Notes: generated by a model not told the origin, from the letters alone. A stretch of 53,218 nucleotides of DNA from Vibrio brasiliensis LMG 20546 (GCF_000189255.1 NZ_AEVS01000007.1:1-53218), one strand, 5' to 3'; shown: positions 9,524 through 22,326, counted from the stretch's first letter. Made by a program: numbers and translations.

Positions 9524-11041
9524 CTAGTCTTGCCAGTATGGCTGAGCTTCAATACAGATCACTCGAGTCTGCTCCATTGCGTGGAGTATTGAGTTCTCCT
9601 GACGGGCCAGCCAGCGTTCAAGCTGTTCGCGCTCTTCACCTTCTAGCTTATCAACTAGCTGCTCGATGGTTTTAAGTTTAAGCAGGTCATCAGTACCATG
9701 CAGCAGATCGCTCCACGGTAAACGGAAGCCATTACGCTCTTCGACGTCGAACAGACTGGCAAAGCTTACACCAGTATAAAGGTTACGCATCAGGCGGTAT
9801 TGCTGTTCAATGTAATCCTGACTAGTCAGATTGCGCTCTGGTGGAAATGCTTCCATTAGCTCAGCCCAAGTACGGTCAAGTTGCTGAACCGAGAAATGTT
9901 CAACATTAAGCGCCATTTTTTCACGCGACTTATCATCGAGGAATGGCTGCCAACCACGAGTAAGAATCCAGCGACTTAAGTCCAGTAAAAGACCCGTATA
10001 GCGAGCCGAATTCAGAAGCTCTAGAATCTGTTCGCGCTCAGGCAATTGCTCTTGCAATAGTTTCAGCTCGCCAACAAGGAACTTACGCGCATCGAGTTTA
10101 CGTAGCGCATGCCCTTTATCATCAAGCAAATCTTCGAGATAGTCATAGTCGTGTAGCCACTCAAGATCTTGCTCAAGCCATTTTAGCTCCTGACGCAAAA
10201 TCGCACTCGCGCGGCGCGGCACTACGCCACCATACACAGTTAGGATCTGACGAATAAAGCTGATTGAGTTTTTAATCTCATGCACCGCTTCGATTGAATC
10301 GCGTTCTGCGTAAATCTGTTCGTGGTAATGCCAATGTGAAAGCGCATGCTCCAGCGAGTTGATAAAACACGATTCAACGGTGTCATTCTTATCGGTAGCG
10401 ACTAAGGTTAATGGTTTTACCTCGTCACCGGTGTAACCCATCGCCAGGCGATAACCTTTAGCCGCTTTACTCAAGTTGCCAAGGCGCATACCGCCATCTT
10501 CCGAAAAGCTACGAGCCAGAGTAAACAGAGCATCAGTCTGACCAGACTTTAGCTCAAGCTCCACTTCACAGATCGGGTCTTGCTTACCATTTGCCTCTAC
10601 CATGCCCTGGTCAAACGCGACTTCGACCTGACTACCATCAGGCATGCCAATCAGCCATTGTTCTCGGGTGAAGTTGGTTGAGAAAAGTGGTTGTAGTTCC
10701 GACTGTAGAGTCGCTACGTCTTTACCAGCAGGCCAGATGTCGCCCGGATGAAGGATTAGCTTAGGGTCATTGCTATCATGTTCAGCATTGTACTCAGGTC
10801 TTTGGTGCAATCCCGCTACCACACGCCCTGATGTCTTAACTGTTTGAACATATACATCATCAAAACGACGAATCCTTAGACCAATATCGTGCTGACGAAG
10901 CCAATTATCAGGCGTATCAAAGTAAGTGTTACCTAACTCTCGACAGCTGTGCTGAAGTACTTTGGTTTCAGAAATCTTAGTACGTAAAGTGTCTGAAAAA
11001 TCGGGAGAAACAAAAAACTTCAGTTCTATCTCGGTTTCCAT
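9524..11041 (-). CDS. ygiF: inorganic triphosphatase (CYTH-CHAD protein)
   Basis: A 505-residue YgiF-type protein. The ATG at 11041 is chosen over 11098 because the CYTH signature must lie at the very N-terminus and an AAAGG site precedes it. METEIELKF holds the ExExK motif (E4, E6, K8) of the triphosphate tunnel fold, which spans about 1-200 with further basic and acidic tunnel residues. The rest (about 220-500) is a histidine-rich helical CHAD domain (for example HYHEQIYAERDSIEAVHEIKNS), which binds polyphosphate in other proteins. E. coli YgiF hydrolyses tripolyphosphate. It is divergent from the phosphate-uptake pair, which fits a phosphate/polyphosphate theme. Confidence 0.93.
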   Translation of the reverse strand: METEIELKFFVSPDFSDTLRTKISETKVLQHSCRELGNTYFDTPDNWLRQHDIGLRIRRFDDVYVQTVKTSGRVVAGLHQRPEYNAEHDSNDPKLILHPGDIWPAGKDVATLQSELQPLFSTNFTREQWLIGMPDGSQVEVAFDQGMVEANGKQDPICEVELELKSGQTDALFTLARSFSEDGGMRLGNLSKAAKGYRLAMGYTGDEVKPLTLVATDKNDTVESCFINSLEHALSHWHYHEQIYAERDSIEAVHEIKNSISFIRQILTVYGGVVPRRASAILRQELKWLEQDLEWLHDYDYLEDLLDDKGHALRKLDARKFLVGELKLLQEQLPEREQILELLNSARYTGLLLDLSRWILTRGWQPFLDDKSREKMALNVEHFSVQQLDRTWAELMEAFPPERNLTSQDYIEQQYRLMRNLYTGVSFASLFDVEERNGFRLPWSDLLHGTDDLLKLKTIEQLVDKLEGEEREQLERWLARQENSILHAMEQTRVICIEAQPYWQD

Positions 11042-11247
11042 AGTTATACCTTTCAAAGCAGATAGAGACAGGATATTGCCTATTTTCTTACTCGGCAAGA
11101 AAGAAATATCGCCCCAATGATGATCTAAAACAGTTTTAATGAGTGATTTAATGGGTTAACATGCGCGCCTTTATAGCCATCGTTCAACATTTCGCCATGA
11201 AATGGTGTATGTTAGTTTTTAGGTTATATTAATTGGGTTGAATGACC

Positions 11248-11928
11248 ATGCCAGTAAATACAATTATGGGGTTATTTGCAAAGTCCCCTATTAAACCTTT
11301 GCAGCGCCACGTTGTGTGTGTAAACGAATGTTGCTCGCACCTAGTTAACTTCTTTGAAGTAAGTTCAAAGGGTGACTGGGAGAAAGCATCTGAAATTCGT
11401 GAGCAGATTTCTCATCTAGAGAAGGAAGCCGACGTTCTTAAGCGCGAAATTCGTCTTAAACTTCCTCGTGGTTTGTTTATGCCTGTGGATCGTAGCGACA
11501 TGCTTGAGCTACTAACACAGCAGGACAAACTAGCAAACCTTGCAAAAGACATTGCTGGCCGAGTATATGGCCGTCAATTGACTATCCCTGCACCTCTTCA
11601 AGAAAACTTTATCGCGTACGTAAAACGTTGCTTAGACGCAGCAGAGCAAGCGCAAAAAGTTATCAATGAGCTTGATGAGTTATTGGAAACTGGATTTAAA
11701 GGCCGTGAAGTAACACTTGTGGCTGAAATGATCCACCAACTGGATGTGATTGAGGACGACACAGATGCGATGCAGATTCAACTTCGTCAACAACTAATGG
11801 CGATTGAAGCGGATCTGAATCCAATCGATGTGATGTTCCTTTACAAAATTCTAGAGTGGGTAGGTGGTATTGCTGATCAGGCGCAACGTGTTGGTGCGCG
11901 TCTGGAAGTAATGTTGTCTCGCTCATAA
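11248..11928 (+). CDS. PhoU-like phosphate transport regulator (TIGR00153/DUF47)
   Basis: A 226-residue all-helical protein of the DUF47 (TIGR00153) family, distantly related to PhoU. Acidic helix motifs that bind metal clusters in such proteins are visible (EIREQISHLEKEAD and MIHQLDVIEDDTDAM). The start at 11248 (MPVNTIMGLFAKSP) gives the family's usual length; an in-frame ATG two codons earlier exists. It directly precedes pitA, the standard pairing, and is thought to modulate PitA-type transport. A weak hairpin lies between the two genes at 11971-12009. Confidence 0.92.
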   Translation: MPVNTIMGLFAKSPIKPLQRHVVCVNECCSHLVNFFEVSSKGDWEKASEIREQISHLEKEADVLKREIRLKLPRGLFMPVDRSDMLELLTQQDKLANLAKDIAGRVYGRQLTIPAPLQENFIAYVKRCLDAAEQAQKVINELDELLETGFKGREVTLVAEMIHQLDVIEDDTDAMQIQLRQQLMAIEADLNPIDVMFLYKILEWVGGIADQAQRVGARLEVMLSRS

Positions 11929-11970
11929 ACATAAGTTAACCAAATAACGAAGAGCATCTAACTAGTTCAC

Positions 11971-12012
11971 ACCCCTTATAGGCGATAAATACTGACGCGC
12001 TGAAGGGGTTTT
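11971..12012 (+). other. weak hairpin between the PhoU-like gene and pitA
   Basis: ACCCCTT (11971-11977) pairs with AAGGGGT (12003-12009) around a 25-base loop that has a short inner GCG/CGC pairing, then TTTT. It may partially terminate transcription so that pitA is made at a different level, but the long loop and short T-run make this uncertain. Confidence 0.35.
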
Positions 12013-12060
12013 GTCGTGCTTAATTTTTGCTCCGCTTGTTATCAACAACTAGGTATTACG

Positions 12061-13320
12061 ATGGATATCCTTGCGAACTACGGCACTGTCCTGATTCTTA
12101 TTGCAGCAGTCTTTGGCTTTATGATGGCTATCGGTATTGGCGCAAACGACGTAGCCAATGCGATGGGCACATCTGTAGGTTCAAAAGCACTAACCGTGAA
12201 ACAAGCGATCATCATTGCGATGATCTTTGAATTTGCTGGTGCATATTTAGCAGGTGGTGAAGTAACCGACACTATCCGTAAAGGCGTAATTGAAACGTCC
12301 CTATTCGCTGAACAACCTGACGTACTTGTCTACGGTATGATGTCAGCTCTACTAGCCGCTGGTACTTGGCTGCTACTTGCTTCTTACATGGGTTGGCCTG
12401 TATCAACCACTCACTCAATCATCGGTGCAATCATCGGTTTTGCGTGTGTTTCTGTAGGTACAGAAGCAGTGGACTGGGGCAGTGTACAGGGCATCGTAGG
12501 TAGCTGGATTATTACGCCTGTTATCTCTGGTTTCTTTGCTTACGTTATCTTTGTCAGCGCTCAGCGACTGATCTTCGATACTGAAAAACCTCTGTTCAAC
12601 GCGAAACGCTTCGTACCTGTGTACATGTTCATCACAACTATGGTGATTGCACTGGTAACGATTAAGAAAGGTCTTAAGCACGTTGGTCTTCACCTATCTA
12701 ATGGTGAAGCATGGATGTGGGCAGCCGTGGTTTCTTCAATCGTAATGGCAGGCGGTTACTTCTACATCCAGAAGAAATTTGCAAGCCGTGAAGACGACCA
12801 TGGTTTCGCTGGTGTAGAAGGTATCTTCAGCGTACTAATGGTTATCACAGCGTGTGCGATGGCATTTGCTCACGGTTCTAACGACGTAGCAAACGCGATT
12901 GGTCCTCTGTCTGCTGTTGTTTCAACAGTTGAGCACATGGGTGAAATCACGACTAAGAGCACAATCGCTTGGTGGATTCTGCCGTTGGGTGGCTTCGGTA
13001 TTGTTGTTGGTCTTGCGACACTAGGTCACAAAGTAATGGCTACAGTAGGTACTGGTATTACAGAACTGACTCCAAGCCGTGGTTTCGCAGCTCAGCTTGC
13101 TACTGCTTGTACTGTTGTATTGGCTTCTGGTACTGGTCTGCCAATCTCAACCACTCAAACACTTGTTGGTGCGGTTCTGGGCGTAGGTTTTGCTCGCGGC
13201 ATCGCAGCTCTTAACCTGGGTGTTGTACGTAACATCGTGGCATCTTGGATTGTTACCCTACCGGCTGGTGCACTACTAGCAGTGGTATTCTTCTACGGTA
13301 TTCAGGCGATGTTCGCCTAA
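12061..13320 (+). CDS. pitA: low-affinity inorganic phosphate transporter PitA
   Basis: A 419-residue inner-membrane carrier of the PiT family. The two internal repeats are obvious, each with the PD001131-type signature: GANDVANAMGTSVGSKALT near the N-terminus and AHGSNDVANAIGPLSAVV in the second half, plus the paired PVSTTHSIIGAIIG and PISTTQTLVGAVLG. About ten membrane helices are predicted. It imports metal-phosphate with protons or sodium. The ATG at 12061 (MDILANYGTVLIL) is preferred over the upstream in-frame codon at 12016, which would add a poorly conserved extension. It follows the PhoU-like gene. Confidence 0.96.
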   Translation: MDILANYGTVLILIAAVFGFMMAIGIGANDVANAMGTSVGSKALTVKQAIIIAMIFEFAGAYLAGGEVTDTIRKGVIETSLFAEQPDVLVYGMMSALLAAGTWLLLASYMGWPVSTTHSIIGAIIGFACVSVGTEAVDWGSVQGIVGSWIITPVISGFFAYVIFVSAQRLIFDTEKPLFNAKRFVPVYMFITTMVIALVTIKKGLKHVGLHLSNGEAWMWAAVVSSIVMAGGYFYIQKKFASREDDHGFAGVEGIFSVLMVITACAMAFAHGSNDVANAIGPLSAVVSTVEHMGEITTKSTIAWWILPLGGFGIVVGLATLGHKVMATVGTGITELTPSRGFAAQLATACTVVLASGTGLPISTTQTLVGAVLGVGFARGIAALNLGVVRNIVASWIVTLPAGALLAVVFFYGIQAMFA

Positions 13321-13375
13321 TCAATAACGTCAGTGATGTGTTAACTCACTGTCATTATTGACTCAAAACCGCATA

Positions 13376-13400
13376 AAGGGAGGCTAAGCCTCCCTTCTTT
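13376..13400 (+). terminator. pitA terminator
   Basis: A 9-bp stem (13376-13384 with 13388-13396) with a 3-base loop is followed by CTTTG, 55 bases after pitA. A second imperfect inverted repeat lies just before it (13322-13361). Confidence 0.65.
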
Positions 13401-13493
13401 GTTGCAGTCACCTCAGAAACTACTTACTATTTGGCTCTAGAATTATATAGATAATGGGTTTGCAGACCCTCTTAGACTGTTAAAGGATTTACC

Positions 13494-14105
13494 GTGAAAA
13501 AACTGGTTTGCTTCGTTTTGGCTTCGATGCTCGCTGTTCCAGCGGCATTCGCTCAAGACCGTTATATCTCTGATAAGCTATTTACCTATATGCACTCTGG
13601 TCCAAGCAACCAATTCCGCATTATCGGCAGCGTTGATGCTGGAGATAAAGTTAAACTACTTTCAACCAACAAAGACTCGGGATATACCCAGGTACAGGAC
13701 AGCAAAGGTCGTAAAGGCTGGGTTGAAAGCCGCTTTGTGACTAACCAAGAAAGCATGGCACTTCGACTACCAAAGCTTGAGAATGAGCTGAAAGATGTTA
13801 AAGAAAAGCTGGCGAATGCCCGTTCTAATGCTGATCAGGAAAAAGCGGGGTTGGTTGACTCGCTAGAAACTCGTAATCGTCAAATCAACGAGCTCGAGCA
13901 AGGTTACAGTGAGATGAGCCAACAGCTGTCTGCTTCTCAAGAAGAAGTTCGTAAGCTGCGCGCTAAGCTTGATACTCAGAAAGATGACTTGCTGCTTAAA
14001 TACTTTATGTACGGTGGTGGTGTTGCAGGTATCGGCCTACTGCTAGGTTTGATTCTTCCTCATATCATTCCACGCAGAAAGCGCTCTCCATCAGGCTGGG
14101 CATAA
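13494..14105 (+). CDS. ygiM: SH3-domain inner-membrane protein YgiM (TIGR04211)
   Basis: A 203-residue exported protein. A signal peptide (MKKLVCFVLASMLAVPAAFA) is followed by a bacterial SH3 domain (about 22-85; YMHSGPSNQFRIIGSVDAGD and GRKGWVESRFV), a long coiled coil (about 90-160), and one C-terminal membrane helix (about 170-190, YGGGVAGIGLLLGLILP) ending in a basic tail. This is the TIGR04211/YgiM architecture: anchored in the inner membrane with a periplasmic coiled coil and SH3 head. In E. coli ygiM lies between ygiF and cca; here pitA and gspAB are interposed. The initiator is ATG at 13494. Its cellular role is not established. Confidence 0.92.
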   Translation: MKKLVCFVLASMLAVPAAFAQDRYISDKLFTYMHSGPSNQFRIIGSVDAGDKVKLLSTNKDSGYTQVQDSKGRKGWVESRFVTNQESMALRLPKLENELKDVKEKLANARSNADQEKAGLVDSLETRNRQINELEQGYSEMSQQLSASQEEVRKLRAKLDTQKDDLLLKYFMYGGGVAGIGLLLGLILPHIIPRRKRSPSGWA

Positions 14106-14120
14106 GCTTTCATCAGATAC

Positions 14121-14150
14121 AAAAAAGGTCACGTTTACGTGACCTTTTTG
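14121..14150. terminator. bidirectional terminator, ygiM / gspB
   Basis: A 12-bp perfect stem (14122-14133 with 14138-14149), loop TTTA, has A-run and T-run arms so it can work both ways. It lies between the convergent ygiM and gspB. Confidence 0.9.
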
Positions 14151-14154
14151 CTAT

Positions 14155-14931
14155 CTAGCCCTTCCAGTCATATAAGGCTGGGACTTCTATCAGTTCACCT
14201 TCAAAGCGAATCAAGCAGGCTTGTTGTTCAATCGCTACCAGCTCAACACTATTGCTAATCCAATCCCCTTCACTGTATTCCACACCATTGATTTTCACCC
14301 AGCGCTTGTTAGCTTTGCTCGAATAAACATGAGTCTGAAAGTTCATTGCCGGCAGCTTTCCGTACCAGCGTTCTGGCTGATGGGAAAGGTTGGATGCGGT
14401 ATTGTCAGAACCTTCAGGCTTTTCTGTTTGCGGTCTCGAATTCAATACCGTTTCAAAGCGCTGCGCCAATTCAGGAGAAAGCCCGGACAAATCGATCCCC
14501 TGCAACAGGTCAGTCTGCCCATTATCGCTTTCTGAGCGGGCTGTCTGTCCGCTCACTGGCAGTGGTTCAGGTAAGGGGTCACCATCATACTCATCTTGAA
14601 CAAAATCATCCGAGTTTACACTGGGCTGTTGATAGGTAACCGCTAAAGGCCCAAAGTCCGGCGCAGCCTCAACCTGATATTCAAACGGCACTTCAATCGA
14701 TACCGTTTGGCTCACATTAGACTCAAGCCACGACTGTTTCTGAGACTGATAGGTCTGTAATGCCACCACGGCAGCGATAAGGGTTGGAGGCACGAGAGCT
14801 ATAGCAAGATAGCGTAAACCTCGAGAGTGAGCCTGCTGTGGCGCCGCAAGCTGAGACGATACGGGGATCGCAGAGCCAGAGGCCAAATGACTGCGCTCTG
14901 AGTGTTTGAGCTGTTGCATTACTTTAGACAT
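14155..14931 (-). CDS. gspB: general secretion pathway protein GspB/ExeB
   Basis: A 258-residue bitopic inner-membrane protein. A basic N-terminus is followed by one membrane helix (about 40-60, YLAIALVPPTLIAAVVALQ), a variable acidic and proline-containing periplasmic spacer, and the conserved GspB C-terminal domain (about 195-258: PAMNFQTHVYSSKANKRWVKI, EGDWI, IEVPALYDWKG). With GspA it helps the type II secretion secretin cross peptidoglycan and assemble in the outer membrane. Its ATG overlaps the last 8 bases of gspA (ATGTCTAA), indicating translational coupling. The main gsp/eps operon is not in the window. Confidence 0.93.
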   Translation of the reverse strand: MSKVMQQLKHSERSHLASGSAIPVSSQLAAPQQAHSRGLRYLAIALVPPTLIAAVVALQTYQSQKQSWLESNVSQTVSIEVPFEYQVEAAPDFGPLAVTYQQPSVNSDDFVQDEYDGDPLPEPLPVSGQTARSESDNGQTDLLQGIDLSGLSPELAQRFETVLNSRPQTEKPEGSDNTASNLSHQPERWYGKLPAMNFQTHVYSSKANKRWVKINGVEYSEGDWISNSVELVAIEQQACLIRFEGELIEVPALYDWKG

Positions 14932-16546
14932 CGGTTGTCTCCTCGTTCGCCGTTAATGTTGGCGCACCTGGCTGTGATAACGTCTCTAGCAAACGCAATG
15001 TTTTCTGTCCTGCGATGCCATCAACACTCAACCCTTGCCAGCGCTGGAACAACTCGACTTTGTTCTTTAACTGCTGATCAAACATCGGGCTATCAGACTC
15101 AGCTTGTCCCAACAGCTGCGACAAGTGCTTATCAAGCAAAGCAACCTGCTGACCTTGCATACCCGGTTTTAAGGTCTCATCCCAGTAACCTTTCCAGATA
15201 TGGCGATATTCACCGTGCCAGATCTCTTCCAGCCACTGTCGTTCAAATTCAATCAGTTCATCATTAACAAGCAATTGAACCTTGGTCGCCGAAAGTGCGT
15301 AGAGCACAGCAAAGCGCGGTTGACCATCAATGTCCAAGCTCAATACCACAGGAGTATTGCTTTCAGCCAGTTGAGACAAGTTCCCTTGTTCAACCGCACA
15401 GCGGAATAGCCCCTCACGGTTATCAAGGCAAAGCTGATCTAACACAGACGCTCGATAACCCCATACTTTGTATAATGCTGCCAGTGCCTGTTCCTGGTTA
15501 GCCGGCTGACTGAGCCGTTGTTTTAGTGATGGCGGAAAAACGGTTTCGATACGTTCGACATTCTCTACCTGAGGAAACTCCTGCTGAAGCAACTGGGAAA
15601 ATGTCGGAGCCAATAGCTTAGGAGTGACGACATAGGCAGCAACCGACAACCCACAGGCGACAGCAAGCGCCACAATGGTTTTAGCAACAGCACTCTCTTT
15701 ACCGGCAACCTTATTACGACCGGGTTGAACTGAAGCGGTCTGAAAACTCATCACCTCATCACATGTCGCTTGAACAGTGGCATTGGTTGGCTGAGGTTCT
15801 CCGTTCGTATACGCACGCTTAAGACAGGCATCACAAACCAGATTTATCAGTCTGGGAATACCTTGAGTGTGGCGAGCAATATATTTGATGGCGGTAGCAG
15901 AGAACAACTCCGGAGAGCCACCAGCAAGCGTGAGACGGAATCGTATATAGTCGCGTGTCTCATCTGCACTTAGCGGTAACAGATGGTAACGACCAGTGAC
16001 TCGCTGAGCCAACTGTCTAAGCTGAGGCATCTGTAGTTTATGTTGCAGTTCAGGTTGACCAATCAGTAACACCTTCAGTAACTTTTGGCTTTCAGTTTCT
16101 AGGTTAGTCAGCAATCTCAACTGTTCTAATACGTCCGCAGATAGGTGCTGAGCCTCATCAATCACCAGCAAGGTTTGGATACCCTGGGAGTGATTGTCTA
16201 GTAAGAACTTATGAATAAGCTGATTGAGTTGCTTTAGTGAAGAGTTAGGCGCATAGCTCAGTTCAAACTCGTCACAAACCGCCTCAAGTAGTTCGATATC
16301 TGAAAAGGTCGGATTGAGAATCAACCCTGCTCGAGTGCTCTCTGCTAGAGTATTAAGTATCGAGCGCGCTATGGTTGTTTTACCTGTACCAACTTCACCA
16401 GTTAGCATCGCAAAACCGCCACCCTCGCCTAGTCCGGCTTGGATCTGGAAGATAGCTTCTTTGTGTCGACGGCTCTGATAAACAAAACGAGAGTTAGGCA
16501 CAATTGAAAATGGCAGCTCTGTCAGCGCAAAATATTGTTGATACAT
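14924..16546 (-). CDS. gspA: general secretion pathway ATPase GspA/ExeA
   Basis: A 540-residue protein. The cytoplasmic AAA-type ATPase (about 1-270) has Walker A GEVGTGKT (50-57) and Walker B LLVIDEAQHL, with GLILNPTF and the sensor segment LLTNLETESQKLLKVLLIGQ. One membrane helix follows (about 290-310, IVALAVACGLSVAAYVV), then a periplasmic region ending in a peptidoglycan-binding domain (LDKHLSQLLGQ through LSVDGIAGQKTLRLLE). It remodels peptidoglycan or anchors GspB to it so that the secretin multimer can form. It is divergent from cca, 88 bases apart, and coupled to gspB. MshM-like pilus ATPases resemble the ATPase half, but the GspB partner decides the call. Confidence 0.93.
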   Translation of the reverse strand: MYQQYFALTELPFSIVPNSRFVYQSRRHKEAIFQIQAGLGEGGGFAMLTGEVGTGKTTIARSILNTLAESTRAGLILNPTFSDIELLEAVCDEFELSYAPNSSLKQLNQLIHKFLLDNHSQGIQTLLVIDEAQHLSADVLEQLRLLTNLETESQKLLKVLLIGQPELQHKLQMPQLRQLAQRVTGRYHLLPLSADETRDYIRFRLTLAGGSPELFSATAIKYIARHTQGIPRLINLVCDACLKRAYTNGEPQPTNATVQATCDEVMSFQTASVQPGRNKVAGKESAVAKTIVALAVACGLSVAAYVVTPKLLAPTFSQLLQQEFPQVENVERIETVFPPSLKQRLSQPANQEQALAALYKVWGYRASVLDQLCLDNREGLFRCAVEQGNLSQLAESNTPVVLSLDIDGQPRFAVLYALSATKVQLLVNDELIEFERQWLEEIWHGEYRHIWKGYWDETLKPGMQGQQVALLDKHLSQLLGQAESDSPMFDQQLKNKVELFQRWQGLSVDGIAGQKTLRLLETLSQPGAPTLTANEETTDV

Positions 16547-16634
16547 ACTTCTCGTCTCTGGGAATTTGTTGCTAAGGAAAGTACCATTGCTGGCTCAAAT
16601 AGCCAATGGCAATATAAACAAAAGGGAGAGCTAG

Positions 16635-17846
16635 GTGCAAAGATACCTTGTTGGCGGCGCAGTTCGCGATCAATTACTTAAGATCGATGTCTATGACAGA
16701 GACTGGGTTGTGGTTGGTTCCACACCAGAACAACTGTTAGAAAAAGGCTACACCGCAGTTGGAAAAGACTTCCCGGTGTTCCTTCATCCTGAAAGTAAAG
16801 AGGAACATGCCCTAGCCCGTACAGAGCGCAAAATTGGAGCAGGCTACACTGGCTTTGAATGTTACTTTGCCGCTGATGTCACTCTTGAAGAAGATCTTAT
16901 GCGCCGCGATCTTACCATCAATGCCATGGCACAAGATCCAAACGGAAACATCATCGATCCATTTAACGGTCAGGCTGATCTCAATGATCGGGTGCTGCGT
17001 CATGTCTCTGATGCTTTTACTGAAGATCCTCTGCGTGTATTACGTGTCGCTCGTTTCGCAGCTAAGCTTGATCATTTGGGCTTTACCATCGCAGAGGAGA
17101 CTCTGGATTTAATGCGCCAGATTGCCCATTCAGGCGAACTGTCTAATCTGACTCCAGAACGCGTCTGGCAGGAGTGGCACAAGTCGCTCTCAACTGAAAA
17201 CCCTCAGGTCTTCTTATCGGTTTTAAGAGAGTGTGATGCTCTCAAGATACTCCTACCAGAGCTAGATGCTTTATTCGGAGTTCCTCAACCTGAAAAGTGG
17301 CACCCAGAGATCGATACTGGTATTCATACCCTACTAGTGGCAAAACAAGCTGCTCTATTGAGTAAGTCTCTACCGGTACGCTTCGCTTCTCAGGTCCACG
17401 ATCTGGGTAAAGGCATCACACCTGAGTCAGAATGGCCAAGCCACAAAATGCACTGCCATACTGGCCTAAAGCTGATTAAAAAACTGTGCCAAAGGGTGCG
17501 GGTACCGAACGAATTCCGAGATCTTGCCTTAATGGTTTGTGAACAGCACTCTAATATCCACCGCGCAGCAGAGCTTCGTCCGGAAACCAAGCTGAAAGTG
17601 CTCAACAAGTTCGACGTCTGGCGCAAACCGGAACGCTTACATGACATTCTGATTTGTTGTATGGCTGATAGCCGTGGTCGCACTGGCCATGAAGAGATTG
17701 ATTACCCACAAAGAGAGCTCTTTACCAACGCTTATCAAGCCGCATTGGCAGTGAATGTACAAGACATTATTAAAGATGGATTTAAGGGTGCTGATATTCG
17801 CACTGAGATGGAAAAGCGCAGGGTTGAGGCTATTCGAGAGGCTTAA
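16635..17846 (+). CDS. cca: CCA tRNA nucleotidyltransferase
   Basis: A 403-residue class II CCA-adding enzyme starting with GTG behind an AGGGAGAG site. The nucleotidyltransferase head begins at once ([14 protein letters not shown]), followed by the metal-binding [18 protein letters not shown] and the template [16 protein letters not shown]. The C-terminal HD phosphohydrolase domain, present in gamma-proteobacterial enzymes, shows HDLGKG and further His/Asp residues. It adds or repairs the 3' CCA of tRNAs, and the HD part gives phosphatase and cyclic phosphodiesterase activity. A strong terminator follows. Confidence 0.97.
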   Translation: MQRYLVGGAVRDQLLKIDVYDRDWVVVGSTPEQLLEKGYTAVGKDFPVFLHPESKEEHALARTERKIGAGYTGFECYFAADVTLEEDLMRRDLTINAMAQDPNGNIIDPFNGQADLNDRVLRHVSDAFTEDPLRVLRVARFAAKLDHLGFTIAEETLDLMRQIAHSGELSNLTPERVWQEWHKSLSTENPQVFLSVLRECDALKILLPELDALFGVPQPEKWHPEIDTGIHTLLVAKQAALLSKSLPVRFASQVHDLGKGITPESEWPSHKMHCHTGLKLIKKLCQRVRVPNEFRDLALMVCEQHSNIHRAAELRPETKLKVLNKFDVWRKPERLHDILICCMADSRGRTGHEEIDYPQRELFTNAYQAALAVNVQDIIKDGFKGADIRTEMEKRRVEAIREA

Positions 17847-17893
17847 GTAGATTCCCTACTCTCACCTGCATCACTCTATGGAATGACGCAAAC

Positions 17894-17925
17894 AAAAACG
17901 CCTCCGAAATCAGAGGCGTTTTTTT
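17894..17925 (+). terminator. cca terminator
   Basis: AAAAACGCCTC (17894-17904) pairs with GAGGCG plus T residues (17913-17923) around an 8-base loop, with a T-run through 17925. The T-run merges with the left border of the eno-like repeat. Confidence 0.9.
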
Positions 17926-18077
17926 AAAGCTTTAAGCTAATAATTCAAACTATGAATTACTGACCTTTAACTTCTTTAAGACCGTTGAAAGGAGCGCGCT
18001 CACCTAGAGCTTCCTCGATACGGATTAGTTGGTTGCTTTCTTTTAGGTATAGCAGCAACACGGTCAGAACGGCTCAT
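17923..18077 (-). pseudogene. decayed duplicate of the eno 3' end
   Basis: Bases 17923-18035 match 18129-18241 (the eno 3' untranslated bases and last codons) with a single difference, at 18029. After 22 unrelated bases (where intact eno has 9), 18058-18077 match eno 18251-18270 exactly. The copy therefore covers the last 36 codons of enolase plus about 34 bases after the stop, with a 13-base net insertion that breaks the frame. It has no start and cannot make enolase. It is separated from the intact gene by eno's own terminator. Confidence 0.92.
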
Positions 18078-18100
18078 TGTTCTTAGAGTCTTAAACGCAA

Positions 18101-18126
18101 AATGCCCCACTAAAAAGTGAGGCATT
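18101..18126 (-). terminator. eno terminator
   Basis: AATGCC-C-CACT (18101-18111) pairs with AGTG-A-GGCATT (18116-18126), one G.U pair in the minus-strand RNA, then ATTTTG. It lies 36 bases after the eno stop. Confidence 0.75.
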
Positions 18127-18162
18127 CATTTAAAGCTTTAAGCTAATAATTCAAACTATGAA

Positions 18163-21280
<3,118 letters not shown>

Positions 21281-21325
21281 CTGCAATTTTTTATTTTTTG
21301 CTTCAAATCAAATTCGAGTAACGGT

Positions 21326-22129
21326 TTATTCTCCGCTGACCTCTCGTGATTTAACCTCATCCCAAAAGGCATCAAGCTGTTCAAGATTAAAATCAGTCAG
21401 TTGCTTGCCTTGCTCTGCTACCAAACCCTCGACACCTTTAAAACGTCGCATGAATTTAAGGTTGGCTTTACTCAAGGCCACTTCAGGGTCTTTACCTAAA
21501 TGACGCGCCAGATTAACCGTCGCAAACAGCAAGTCCCCCAACTCTAACTCAACCTTTTCATCATTAGGCGTAACCTGTAGCGCTTCGTCCATAACCTCTT
21601 CAATTTCTTCATGAACCTTGCCTACAACAGGGCCAATTGAATCCCAATCGAAACCAAATTTAGCGCACTTCTTCTGAATTTTTGTAGCACGAGAAAGCGC
21701 CGGTAGAGAAACTGGTATTGAGTCTAGAATACTTTGCTCACTTTTGCCTACCTGAGCTTTTTCTTTGGCTTTTTCCGCTTCCCAGTTAGCATTTATTTGC
21801 TCTTCGTTCTCAAATTCGATATCCGAAAAGACGTGAGGGTGACGACGAGTCAGCTTTTCATTAACTGTCTCTACGACCTCGGAAAAATCAAATAGCTGTT
21901 GCTCTTTCGCTAGCTGGCTGTAAAAAATCACCTGAAACAGCAGATCACCCAGCTCTTCTTTGAGATTTGACCAGTCACGATTCTGGATAGCGTCAACCAC
22001 CTCATAGGTCTCCTCGATAGTGTGAGGAACTATGGTATCGAAGCTCTGTTTCAGGTCCCAAGGACAACCATTTTCTGGATCACGCAGCGTTGCCATGATC
22101 TGTTCTAACTGTTCAATTGGGTGACTCAT
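21326..22129 (-). CDS. mazG: nucleoside triphosphate pyrophosphohydrolase MazG
   Basis: A 267-residue tandem-domain MazG. The first MazG domain (about 10-110) has [22 protein letters not shown] and [19 protein letters not shown], the EExxE/ExxD metal site. The second (about 150-262) has [29 protein letters not shown] and [19 protein letters not shown]. It hydrolyses NTPs to NMP and PPi and in E. coli influences ppGpp levels and the MazEF response. It is downstream of relA on the same strand, but here the two are separated by a 324-bp region filled with repeats, and no mazEF pair is present. Confidence 0.97.
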   Translation of the reverse strand: MSHPIEQLEQIMATLRDPENGCPWDLKQSFDTIVPHTIEETYEVVDAIQNRDWSNLKEELGDLLFQVIFYSQLAKEQQLFDFSEVVETVNEKLTRRHPHVFSDIEFENEEQINANWEAEKAKEKAQVGKSEQSILDSIPVSLPALSRATKIQKKCAKFGFDWDSIGPVVGKVHEEIEEVMDEALQVTPNDEKVELELGDLLFATVNLARHLGKDPEVALSKANLKFMRRFKGVEGLVAEQGKQLTDFNLEQLDAFWDEVKSREVSGE

Positions 22130-22200
22130 CTTTAATCTCTTCCTTTAAACAAAAAGGCGAGTAGCCAAAACCACTCACCTTCAAAATATATCCGGATTGC

Positions 22201-22319
22201 TTTTACTAAGTAGTTGGCTCTCCTAACAAGGCAGCAAACTTATGAGGTTCCTGAGCATAGCTCGTCATGTGATGGAGCGAAATAAGTGCAGCTAACGCAG
22301 TTAGAGAGCCAAATACGAC
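22201..22319. repeat. ERIC-like palindromic repeat, copy 1
   Basis: This is the first of two tandem near-identical units in the relA-mazG gap. Each folds as a long imperfect hairpin: TTGGCTCTC/GAGAGCCAA outermost, TAAC/GTTA, ACTTAT/ATAAGT, then GCTCC/GGAGC. It has no coding potential. The size and architecture resemble ERIC/MITE-type intergenic repeats; I cannot assign it to a named family. Confidence 0.85.
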
Positions 22320-22326
22320 AAAACAT

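Noticed and set aside
14221-15973. Several plus-strand ORFs over gspB and gspA
   Set aside because: They are shadows of the minus-strand genes, without ribosome sites or recognisable domains.
7365-17846. Horizontally acquired island splitting glnE-ygiF-ygiM-cca
   Set aside because: The extra genes (chemoreceptor, K+ channel, PhoU-like/pitA, gspAB) look native to Vibrio in composition and, as far as I recall, occur in this order in other vibrios; no mobile-element traces are seen.
17923-18077. Functional second enolase or regulatory copy
   Set aside because: It holds only the last 36 codons, is out of frame after a 13-base net insertion, and has no start codon.
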